Positions 1-4,779 of a DNA stretch of 5,440 nt are shown here, one piece after another. The DNA is from Pseudomonadota bacterium (GTDB lineage: Bacteria > Pseudomonadota > Gammaproteobacteria > Burkholderiales > Burkholderiaceae_C): the NCBI GenBank assembly GCA_023422975.1, contig JAFAGF010000288.1:1-5440 (forward strand). Direction: 5' to 3'. The first letter of the stretch is position 1, and each line of letters starts with the position of its first letter. Position numbers and translations under genes: made by a program. A model generated the notes under the pieces. The model had not been told where the DNA came from. It saw only the letters and a program-made list of their open reading frames with translations, and searched no databases.

Positions 1-38
1 TGGGCGACAGTTTGCCGCCGGGGCTGGTGCTGCTGTAG
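1..38 (+). CDS. possible 3' end of an upstream gene (partial)
   Basis: The third forward frame reads GDSLPPGLVLL and stops at TAG (36-38). All but one of the readable sense codons end in G or C, as in the real genes of this window, and a hairpin follows six bases after the stop. This fits the C-terminus of a gene that begins left of the window. Eleven codons are too few to name a product. The other forward frames are also open here, and a minus-strand frame is open from 120 to the edge, so the assignment is tentative. Confidence 0.35.
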   Translation, partial: GDSLPPGLVLL

Positions 39-43
39 CGGCT

Positions 44-70
44 GCCAAGCTGACAGTTGGCTGGCTTGGC
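44..70 (+). terminator. hairpin after the upstream stop codon, possible weak terminator
   Basis: GCCAAGC (44-50) and GCTTGGC (64-70) form a perfect 7-bp inverted repeat. Inside it CAG/CTG can add three more pairs around a TTGG loop after a three-base bulge. It starts six bases after the TAG at 36-38. No T-run follows, so it is not a classical intrinsic terminator; it may protect a 3' end or be incidental. Confidence 0.35.
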
Positions 71-142
71 GGATCGCCTGGGCGTGCAGGCCCCGCAGGC
101 CTCTTTATGATGGGGCGCATCGCTTTCCCCGCAGGGACAGGC

Positions 143-159
143 GCTGGGAGACCCCCAGC
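143..159 (+). other. hairpin in the region upstream of the solute-binding protein gene
   Basis: GCTGGG (143-148) and CCCAGC (154-159) form a 6-bp perfect stem with a 5-base loop. ATGGCC (193-198)/GGCCAT (219-224) is a second, looser inverted repeat closer to the gene. Both lie in the 232-base stretch (39-270), in which I recognise no riboswitch family or convincing gene. They could structure a long leader if transcription starts near 110-120, but GC-rich DNA produces such stems by chance. Confidence 0.25.
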
Positions 160-270
160 CTTGCTTTGCCCTGCTGCCACGCTGCAGCCCACATGGCCGT
201 TGCGTGGCTTTGCTTGCAGGCCATAAGCAGCAAGTTCGCCTTTTTCACCATCGACGTACTTTGTTTGGCT

Positions 271-1254
271 ATGAATTTGCAAGTTTCTTTGTCGCGCCGC
301 TGCGCGCTCGCTGTTGCCGCAACCGCTTGGTTGGCAGCCCCTGCAGGCTACGCCTTGGCCCAAGCACAGTGGCCCACTAAACCCATTACCTTTGTGGTGC
401 CGCAAAACCCGGGCGGGGCCAACGATGTGGTGGCACGCGCCGTGGCGCAAGGGCTGGAGCAGGCGCTGGGCCAGCCTGTGATTGTGGAAAACCGCCCCGG
501 TGCCAATGGCAATGTGGGTACAGGCCAGGTGGCGCGCAGCGCTGCAGACGGCTATACGTTTTTGGTGACCGCACAAAGCGCCTACACCATCAACCCGGCG
601 CTGTATTCCTCGGTGCCGTTTGATCCCATCAAAGATTTCACACCGGTGATGCAACTGGCGGTGGCTCCGTATCTGCTGGTGGTGAACCCCAATTTCCCGG
701 CCAAGACGTTGGATGAGCTGGTGCGCTACGCCAAGGCCCACCCCGGCAAGGTGGATTACGCATCGGCAGGCAACGGCACGCTCAACCACCTGTTGGGCGA
801 AATGCTGAAAAAGCAAAAAGGCATTGACCTGCTGCATGTGCCGTACAAGGGGGCAGCCGCTGCAGCCACTGATGTGGTGGCTGGCCAGTTGCCCATGACC
901 TTTGGCAGCTTCCCCGGCGTCATGCCATTTGTGGCCAGCGGCAAGCTGCGGGTGCTGGGCGTGGCCTCAGACCAGCCCACGCAGCTGGCGCCCGACGTGC
1001 CAGTGCTGGGCAAAGACTTGGCGGTGACCAGCTGGTACGGCCTGTTTGCTCCTGCAGGTACGCCGCAGCCGATTGTGGACAAGGTGTACCGCGCAGTGCG
1101 TACCGTGCTGGACACCCCGGCGATGGAGGCGCGTCTGAAAGCCTTGGGTGCCGAGCGCGTGGACTCATCGCCAGAGAGCTTCAAAGCCAGCTTGCCGGGT
1201 GAGCTGGCGCACTGGAAGCAGGTGGTGGATGCAGCGGGCGCGCGCATTGACTGA
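271..1254 (+). CDS. Bug/TctC-family periplasmic solute-binding protein
   Basis: A 327-residue secreted substrate-binding protein of the Bug (Bordetella uptake gene)/TctC family, which captures carboxylates or similar small ligands in the periplasm for tripartite tricarboxylate-type transport. Residues 1-30 form a signal peptide with a twin Arg (9-10), a hydrophobic Ala-rich core and an ALA cleavage site near 30. Family signatures follow in order: PGGANDVVAR (47-56), VENRPGANGN (72-81), DGYTF (93-97), PFDPIKDFTPV (116-126), VPYKGAAAA (190-198) and a GKLRVLGV segment. The length is usual for the family. I chose ATG 271 because it places the signal peptide at the N-terminus; the frame stays open upstream to TTG 166, but that would add 35 untypical residues. 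No clear Shine-Dalgarno precedes ATG 271. No TctA/TctB genes are visible. The adjacent HpaI-type aldolase and semialdehyde dehydrogenase suggest, without proving, a ligand linked to aromatic-acid catabolism. Confidence 0.93.
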   Translation: MNLQVSLSRRCALAVAATAWLAAPAGYALAQAQWPTKPITFVVPQNPGGANDVVARAVAQGLEQALGQPVIVENRPGANGNVGTGQVARSAADGYTFLVTAQSAYTINPALYSSVPFDPIKDFTPVMQLAVAPYLLVVNPNFPAKTLDELVRYAKAHPGKVDYASAGNGTLNHLLGEMLKKQKGIDLLHVPYKGAAAAATDVVAGQLPMTFGSFPGVMPFVASGKLRVLGVASDQPTQLAPDVPVLGKDLAVTSWYGLFAPAGTPQPIVDKVYRAVRTVLDTPAMEARLKALGAERVDSSPESFKASLPGELAHWKQVVDAAGARID

Positions 1255-1258
1255 AGGT

Positions 1259-1281
1259 GCTGCGCTGAGATAGCGCGCAGC
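1259..1281 (+). other. intergenic hairpin between the binding-protein and aldolase genes
   Basis: GCTGCGC (1259-1265) pairs perfectly with GCGCAGC (1275-1281) around a 9-base loop; an alternative inner pairing GCGCT/AGCGC is also possible. It begins four bases after the TGA of the binding-protein gene, where a terminator or a processing stem would sit. No T-run follows, so any termination would be inefficient or factor-dependent. Confidence 0.35.
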
Positions 1282-1305
1282 GTAAGCACGGCGACAGCAC
1301 AGGGC

Positions 1306-1334
1306 TTGGCATGTTTTGCGCGCTTTGCTAGGGT
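1306..1334 (+). promoter_or_regulatory. candidate sigma70-type promoter for the aldolase gene
   Basis: TTGGCA (1306-1311, 5/6 to the -35 consensus) is followed after 17 bases by TAGGGT (1329-1334, 3/6 to the -10 consensus), and TGC just before gives an extended -10 (TGn). Transcription would start near 1341, leaving a leader of about 23 bases before ATG 1364. The -10 is poor, so this is a prediction only, but spacing and placement are good. Confidence 0.35.
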
Positions 1335-1363
1335 GTGGGCTTTGCAATCTTTGACATTGCCCC

Positions 1364-2182
1364 ATGCCTACCCCCAACCTCTTTAAGCGTGCGCTGAAAG
1401 CCGCGCAACCGCAGATCGGTCTGTGGTCAACCCTGCCTGCGCCCTACGTCAGTGAGCTGCTGGCGGGCAGCGGTTTTGACTGGCTGCTGCTGGACGCCGA
1501 GCACACCCCCACGGATGTGCCGCAAATGCTGCAGCAGCTGCAGGCCGTAGCGGCTGCCCAAGTGCGCGCAGGCTGTACGCCCACGCAAGCCGTGGTGCGC
1601 CCGCCCGTGAACGACACGGTACTCATCAAGCGCTATCTGGACATTGGCGCGCAGACCTTGCTGCTGCCGTTTGTGCAAAACGCGGCCGAGGCCCAGGCCG
1701 CCGTCGAAGCCGTGCGCTATGCCCCGCATGGGGTGCGCGGCATGGGCGGCAGCATGCGCGCTTCCAACTTCGGGCGTGATGGCGACTATGTCAACAAGGC
1801 GGCGGACGAGATTTGCCTGCTGGTGCAGGTGGAAACGCGGGAAGGCCTGGTCAATCTGGAAGAGATTGCCAGCGTGGAGGGCATTGATGGCGTCTTCATT
1901 GGGCCGGCCGATTTGTCGGCCAGCCTGGGCTATCCCGGAAATTCCGGCCACCCGGATATGCAGCTCATCATTGATGATGCGCTGGAGCGGGTGCGCCAGT
2001 GCGGCAAAGCACCGGGCATTTTGGTGACCAACCCTGAGCGGGTGCAAAGCTGCATCCACCACGGCGCTTTGTTTGTGGCGGTGGGGATGGACATGCTGCT
2101 GCTGCGCAGTGGTGCCGATGCGCTGGCAGCACGTTTCAAGCCGCAGCACATTGCGCCCATGGCCGGTGCTTCCATGTATTGA
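1364..2182 (+). CDS. hpaI: 4-hydroxy-2-oxoheptanedioate aldolase (HpcH/HpaI family)
   Basis: A class II (divalent-metal) pyruvate aldolase of the HpcH/HpaI family, 272 residues, cytosolic. The expected reaction is retro-aldol cleavage of 4-hydroxy-2-oxoheptanedioate to pyruvate and succinic semialdehyde in homoprotocatechuate degradation. It aligns by eye along nearly its full length with E. coli HpaI: PQIGLW (16-21), FDWLLLDAEH (38-47), VVRPPVND (77-84), QTLLLPFVQNA (97-107), VQVETREGL (154-162), DGVFIGPADLSASLGY (175-190), GKAPGIL and GALFVAVGMD. Family catalytic and metal residues are present: His47, Arg79, Glu157 and Asp183, matching E. coli His45, Arg70, Glu149 and Asp175. Differences are about seven extra residues between 62 and 77 and a short C-terminal extension ending in GASMY. 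ATG 1364 fits the family N-terminus, though no Shine-Dalgarno is visible. The next gene would consume the semialdehyde product. Close relatives act on other hydroxy-keto acids, so the exact substrate is inferred. Confidence 0.92.
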   Translation: MPTPNLFKRALKAAQPQIGLWSTLPAPYVSELLAGSGFDWLLLDAEHTPTDVPQMLQQLQAVAAAQVRAGCTPTQAVVRPPVNDTVLIKRYLDIGAQTLLLPFVQNAAEAQAAVEAVRYAPHGVRGMGGSMRASNFGRDGDYVNKAADEICLLVQVETREGLVNLEEIASVEGIDGVFIGPADLSASLGYPGNSGHPDMQLIIDDALERVRQCGKAPGILVTNPERVQSCIHHGALFVAVGMDMLLLRSGADALAARFKPQHIAPMAGASMY

Positions 2183-2231
2183 GCACGTGCCAGCGGTTTT
2201 TACCATGCATTACACGCTTAGAAAATTGCAG

Positions 2232-2246
2232 CACCTGGCGCAGGTG
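2232..2246. promoter_or_regulatory. perfect inverted repeat between the aldolase and dehydrogenase genes
   Basis: CACCTG-GCG-CAGGTG is a perfect 6+3+6 inverted repeat, 50 bases after the aldolase stop and about 107 bases before the dehydrogenase start. As RNA it would have a 3-base loop and no following T-run, so it is a poor intrinsic terminator. As DNA it could be a binding site for a dimeric regulator. No other copy was noticed in the window, and its function is unassigned. Confidence 0.35.
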
Positions 2247-2298
2247 TAGCATGGCTTCAATGGCTTTTTGATCTGAAAAAAGCTGTGCAAGTCTTGTG

Positions 2299-2320
2299 CC
2301 GCTGCCCGCAAGTGCAGCGG
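2299..2320 (+). other. leader hairpin upstream of the dehydrogenase gene
   Basis: CCGCTGC (2299-2305) and GCAGCGG (2314-2320) form a 7-bp perfect GC-rich stem with an 8-base loop. It ends 20 bases before the Shine-Dalgarno of the dehydrogenase gene, so it would lie in the leader of any transcript coming from the aldolase gene. It leaves the ribosome-binding site exposed. It might limit read-through or stabilise the downstream message; this is inference. Confidence 0.35.
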
Positions 2321-2340
2321 TGTTATGGATCTCTTTTGGC

Positions 2341-2346
2341 GAGGTG
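2341..2346 (+). promoter_or_regulatory. ribosome-binding site of the dehydrogenase gene
   Basis: GAGGTG ends seven bases before ATG 2354, a good position and match for a Shine-Dalgarno. It fixes the start of the dehydrogenase, in contrast to the aldolase and binding-protein genes, which lack a clear one. Confidence 0.75.
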
Positions 2347-2353
2347 AATTTCC

Positions 2354-3796
2354 ATGTCTCACGCATACCCCGATACCCAGTTGCTCATCAACGGCCAATG
2401 GCAGCCTGCTGCCAGCGGCAAAACCATTCCCGTGCACAACCCCGCCACGGGCGCTGTGATTGGGCAACTGGCCCACGCAGGCAAGGAAGATCTGGACCGC
2501 GCCTTGGCGGCGGCTGAAAAAGGCTTTGCCATCTGGAAGGCCACCAGCGCCCATGAGCGCCAGGCCACCATGCGCCGTGCGGCGGCGCTGCTCAAAGAGC
2601 GTGTGGATGAGATTGCCGCCCTGCTGACGCAGGAGCAAGGCAAACCGCTGGCCGAAGCCCGTGTGGAAGTGATGGCGGGCGTGGGCATCATCGAGTGGTT
2701 TGCCGACGAGGCGCTGCGCCTGTATGGCCGCATCGTTCCCGCGCGTCGCGGGGATGTGCAGCAGTTGGTGATCAAAGAGCCTGTGGGCCCGGTGGCAGCG
2801 TTCACACCGTGGAACTTTCCGGTCAACCAGATCGTGCGCAAGATCAGCGCAGCACTGGCTACGGGCTGTTCTTTCTTGTGCAAGGCACCCGAAGAAACCC
2901 CAGCCTCGCCTGCCGCGCTGTTCCAGTGTTTTGTGGATGCGGGCGTGCCTGCGGGCGTGATTGGGCTGGTGTATGGCGATCCGCACGAAATCTCCAGCTA
3001 CCTGATTCCTCACCCCGTGATCCGCAAAGTGACGTTCACCGGCTCCACCGCCGTGGGCAAGCAACTGGCGGCCATGGCGGGCGCCCACATGAAGCGCTGC
3101 ACCATGGAGCTGGGCGGCCATGCGCCGGTCATCATTGCCGAAGATGCCGATGTAGCGTTGGCCGTGAAGGCTGCCGGTGCCGCCAAGCTGCGTAATGCGG
3201 GGCAGGTGTGCATTTCTCCCACCCGTTTTCTGGTGCACCAAAGTTTGGAAAAAGCCTTTACCGAACAGGTCGTGGCCTACTTTGAATCGATCAAGGTGGG
3301 CAATGGGCTGGAGGCCGGCACCACCATGGGGCCGTTGGCCAACCCGCGCCGTATTACGGCCATGCAGTCCTTGGTGGCGAATGCGCAGGAGCACGGTGCC
3401 AAGCTGCTGCTGGGCGGTAAAACGTTGGGCGATGCAGGCAATTTTTACGCGCCCACCGTGCTGGCCGATGTGCCGCTGAGTGCTGAAATTTTCAACAACG
3501 AACCCTTTGGCCCGGTCGTGGCCATGCGCACGTTTGACCAGCTGGACGAGGCGATTGCCGAAGCCAACCGCCTGCCTTACGGCTTGGCGGCCTATGCGTT
3601 TACCAGCTCCCTCAAGCATGCACACCAGCTGAGCCAGCAGGTGGAGACCGGCATGCTGTGGATCAACCAGCCTGCGGTGGCATCGGCCGAAATGCCATTT
3701 GGCGGTGTGAAGGATTCGGGCTATGGCTCCGAAGGCGGCACCGAGGCACTGGAGGCGTATTTGATTCCCAAGGCCGTCTCGATTGCCATGGTGTAA
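2354..3796 (+). CDS. NAD-dependent succinate-semialdehyde dehydrogenase (aldehyde dehydrogenase family)
   Basis: A 480-residue cytosolic aldehyde dehydrogenase, full length for the succinate-semialdehyde dehydrogenase group. It probably oxidises succinic semialdehyde to succinate. The cofactor-domain motif TPWNFP (151-156) includes catalytic Asn154. KAPEETP (177-183) supplies Lys177, and Glu180 three residues later is in the place where NAD-preferring ALDHs hold an acidic residue that contacts the adenosine ribose. FTGSTAVGK (228-236), MELGG (251-255, general-base Glu252), NAGQVC (281-286, nucleophile Cys286) and NNEPFGPV (381-388, Glu383) follow. The C-terminus has [16 protein letters not shown] (447-462), typical of the family. 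Unlike E. coli GabD, which has a second cysteine two residues after the nucleophile, this protein has ISP there. ATG 2354 has a good Shine-Dalgarno. The aldolase 171 bases upstream makes succinic semialdehyde, which supports the substrate. Related alternatives are glutarate-semialdehyde or other omega-semialdehyde dehydrogenases. Confidence 0.9.
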   Translation: MSHAYPDTQLLINGQWQPAASGKTIPVHNPATGAVIGQLAHAGKEDLDRALAAAEKGFAIWKATSAHERQATMRRAAALLKERVDEIAALLTQEQGKPLAEARVEVMAGVGIIEWFADEALRLYGRIVPARRGDVQQLVIKEPVGPVAAFTPWNFPVNQIVRKISAALATGCSFLCKAPEETPASPAALFQCFVDAGVPAGVIGLVYGDPHEISSYLIPHPVIRKVTFTGSTAVGKQLAAMAGAHMKRCTMELGGHAPVIIAEDADVALAVKAAGAAKLRNAGQVCISPTRFLVHQSLEKAFTEQVVAYFESIKVGNGLEAGTTMGPLANPRRITAMQSLVANAQEHGAKLLLGGKTLGDAGNFYAPTVLADVPLSAEIFNNEPFGPVVAMRTFDQLDEAIAEANRLPYGLAAYAFTSSLKHAHQLSQQVETGMLWINQPAVASAEMPFGGVKDSGYGSEGGTEALEAYLIPKAVSIAMV

Positions 3797-3824
3797 CACG
3801 ACTAGCGTTGCATCCGTCCATTCC

Positions 3825-3849
3825 AAGGCCGCTTCCAGCGGCCTTTTTT
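3825..3849 (+). terminator. intrinsic terminator after the dehydrogenase gene
   Basis: AAGGCCGC (3825-3832) pairs perfectly with GCGGCCTT (3838-3845) around the 5-base loop TTCCA, and the 3' arm runs into six T (3844-3849). It starts 28 bases after the dehydrogenase stop. On the minus strand the same stem lies 10 bases past the stop of the small convergent gene but lacks a T-run there, so it is expected to work mainly for the plus-strand transcript. Confidence 0.92.
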
Positions 3850-3858
3850 GTGGGCGGT

Positions 3859-4125
3859 CTAGCGAGCTGGGTGGCGGTGTCCGACAGGTTTGCCGTTGGC
3901 ATCGCGCGCATCGGTGTCCACCAAACCTTTTTTCAGGTCTTGGTGGGCTTGCTCCATGACGGCGTCAGGGGTGTCGTCGGTCATGTCTAGCGATTGATCC
4001 CGCTCATGCGGCAGCTTGCTGGCGGCATCAGGGTCATGGGGGTGCTGCTTGCGCTGGGTGTTGATGTGCGGCGTCTGCGGTGGTGCGGCATCCAGTGTGG
4101 CTGGTTGAGCGGGTGGGTAGGGCAT
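3859..4125 (-). CDS. small hydrophilic conserved hypothetical protein
   Basis: An 88-residue protein of unknown function. The N-terminal third (1-30) is rich in Pro, Gln and His and probably disordered. The core is strongly polar: HPHDPDAASKLPHERDQS (28-45), MTDDTPDAVMEQAHQDL (48-64), then KKGLVDTDAR (65-74). It has no membrane segment, signal peptide or cysteine. From memory, short proteins with a 'SKLPHERDxS ... GLxDTD' pattern recur as hypothetical proteins in Burkholderiales; I cannot name a family or role. The start is well supported: CTCCTT at 4133-4138 reads AAGGAG on the minus strand, seven bases before ATG at 4125-4123. It is convergent with the dehydrogenase gene and divergent from the DUF2789 gene, sharing a 244-bp intergenic region that holds a perfect inverted repeat. 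Confidence 0.8.
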   Translation of the reverse strand: MPYPPAQPATLDAAPPQTPHINTQRKQHPHDPDAASKLPHERDQSLDMTDDTPDAVMEQAHQDLKKGLVDTDARDANGKPVGHRHPAR

Positions 4126-4132
4126 GGCAGTT

Positions 4133-4138
4133 CTCCTT
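4133..4138 (-). promoter_or_regulatory. ribosome-binding site of the small hypothetical gene
   Basis: Read on the minus strand this is AAGGAG, seven bases before the ATG at 4125-4123. The near-ideal match and spacing are the main evidence that this short reading frame is a real gene and that its start is correct. Confidence 0.8.
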
Positions 4139-4200
4139 GCTACCAGTGTCTGTGCTGGGTGAGTTGCAAGCTGTAGGGCATGGGCGCGGGGCTGCTCCTG

Positions 4201-4220
4201 ATTGAAAAGTTCTTTTCAAT
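4201..4220. promoter_or_regulatory. perfect 9-bp inverted repeat in a divergent intergenic region, candidate operator
   Basis: ATTGAAAAGTTCTTTTCAAT consists of two 9-base arms, perfectly complementary, with a TT centre. It is AT-rich in a GC-rich neighbourhood, lies 75 bases upstream of the small minus-strand gene and 149 bases upstream of the DUF2789 gene, and is therefore well placed to control either. With only two bases between the arms it suits DNA recognition by a dimeric regulator better than an RNA hairpin. It does not match the LexA, Fur or CIRCE consensus sequences I know. Function is inferred. Confidence 0.5.
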
Positions 4221-4333
4221 TTGTGCACACCCCTTAGTGCTGCATCGTGGTGCGCCATCCAGTCCTACACCTGCACCAGGGGTTTTGCGGCAAGATGCCT
4301 CCATGCGCAGGCAGCCGCACGCTGCAGGTGCTG

Positions 4334-4345
4334 AAAAATATTTTT
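4334..4345. promoter_or_regulatory. AT-rich palindrome just upstream of the DUF2789 gene
   Basis: AAAAATATTTTT is a perfect 12-bp palindrome ending 24 bases before ATG 4370. TATTTT (4339-4344) matches the -10 consensus at 4/6, but the position about 17 bases upstream (4316-4321) is GC-rich and has no -35 element. It may be part of the promoter or simply an easily melted leader segment. Confidence 0.3.
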
Positions 4346-4356
4346 GCGATGACCAC

Positions 4357-4363
4357 AAGGAGG
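4357..4363 (+). promoter_or_regulatory. ribosome-binding site of the DUF2789 gene
   Basis: AAGGAGG is a consensus Shine-Dalgarno six bases before ATG 4370. It decides the start: the same frame is open upstream to GTG/ATG codons from 4247 on, but those lack such a site and would add residues not seen in the family. Confidence 0.88.
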
Positions 4364-4369
4364 ACGTGT

Positions 4370-4639
4370 ATGACGACATTGACCCCCGGCGAATCCCAAC
4401 CCGGCTTTACCGAACTGTTTGCGCAGCTGGGCTTGGCCAATGATGAGGCCAGTATTCAGGCATTTTTGCGCCAGCATCACCCCTTGGCCGATGAGGTGCT
4501 GCTGCACGATGCACCGTTCTGGAGCCCCCAGCAGGCACAGATGCTCAAAGAAAAAATCAAGTGTGATGATGACTGGGCCATTGTGGTGGACCAACTGAAC
4601 GCGGCGCTGCGCAAAACGCCCAATCTGCAAAAGCTGTAG
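4370..4639 (+). CDS. DUF2789 family protein
   Basis: An 89-residue cytosolic protein of the DUF2789 family, whose function is unknown. The family pattern is easily seen: FTELFAQLGL (13-22), an acidic helix DEASIQAFLRQH (25-36), HPLADEVLLHDAPFWSPQQAQML (37-59) and CDDDWAIVVDQLNAAL (65-80). Family members typically share the 'LFxQLGL', 'HxAPFWxxxQ' and 'DWxxVVDQL' elements, and the length is normal. It appears all-helical with no signal peptide or membrane segment. It has a consensus Shine-Dalgarno and is followed by a strong terminator, so it is probably a single-gene transcript. Its divergent neighbour is a small hypothetical gene and the TenA homologue is convergent; neither tells us its role. 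Recognition is by pattern from memory. Confidence 0.88.
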   Translation: MTTLTPGESQPGFTELFAQLGLANDEASIQAFLRQHHPLADEVLLHDAPFWSPQQAQMLKEKIKCDDDWAIVVDQLNAALRKTPNLQKL

Positions 4640-4720
4640 CCGCCATCGCAGCGGTGATAGCTGCTGCGCCAGGCCCTTGCGGAATGCGCAGGCCGCGCTC
4701 TGCAGCCATCTCTTCAAAGC

Positions 4721-4760
4721 AACAGGCCGCCTTGCAGGATTTGCAGGCGGCCTGTTTTTT
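4721..4760 (+). terminator. long-stem intrinsic terminator after the DUF2789 gene
   Basis: AACAGGCCGCCT (4721-4732) pairs with AGGCGGCCTGTT (4745-4756) over 12 bp without mismatch; the loop is about 12 bases and the 3' arm runs into six T (4755-4760). It lies 81 bases after the DUF2789 stop. On the minus strand the same stem begins 19 bases after the TenA stop and is followed by TTGCTTT, so it could also weakly end that transcript. The bases between 4640 and 4720 hold no gene I can support. Confidence 0.9.
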
Positions 4761-4779
4761 GGGGGGGAGATGGCTCGGC

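Noticed and set aside
106..111. TATGAT, a 5/6 match to a -10 box, upstream of the binding-protein gene.
   Set aside because: No -35-like sequence lies 16-18 bases upstream; a TTGCGT-N16-CATAAG alternative (200-227) is also weak, so no promoter is called.
166..270. Upstream extension of the binding protein from TTG 166.
   Set aside because: It would put 35 residues before the signal peptide; ATG 271 gives the normal secreted N-terminus.
756..1289. 177-codon minus-strand open frame inside the binding-protein gene.
   Set aside because: Antisense shadow of a clear Bug/TctC protein; composition is Ser/Ala/Pro-rich with no recognisable domain.
1351..1356. Perfect TTGACA -35 box just before the aldolase start.
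   Set aside because: A -10 at the proper distance would fall inside the coding region (about 1374-1379) and none is present there.
1427..2206. 259-codon minus-strand open frame across the aldolase gene.
   Set aside because: Same antisense effect; the plus strand encodes a full-length HpaI-type aldolase with all catalytic residues.
2210..3826. Very long (538-codon) open frame on the minus strand across the dehydrogenase gene.
   Set aside because: It mirrors the high-GC3 dehydrogenase, which has unmistakable family motifs. The antisense translation is rich in His, Arg and Gln, resembles no family, and has no credible ribosome-binding site.
4247..4369. Longer version of the DUF2789 protein starting at 4247.
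   Set aside because: A consensus Shine-Dalgarno directly precedes ATG 4370, and the shorter protein has the family's usual length and N-terminus.
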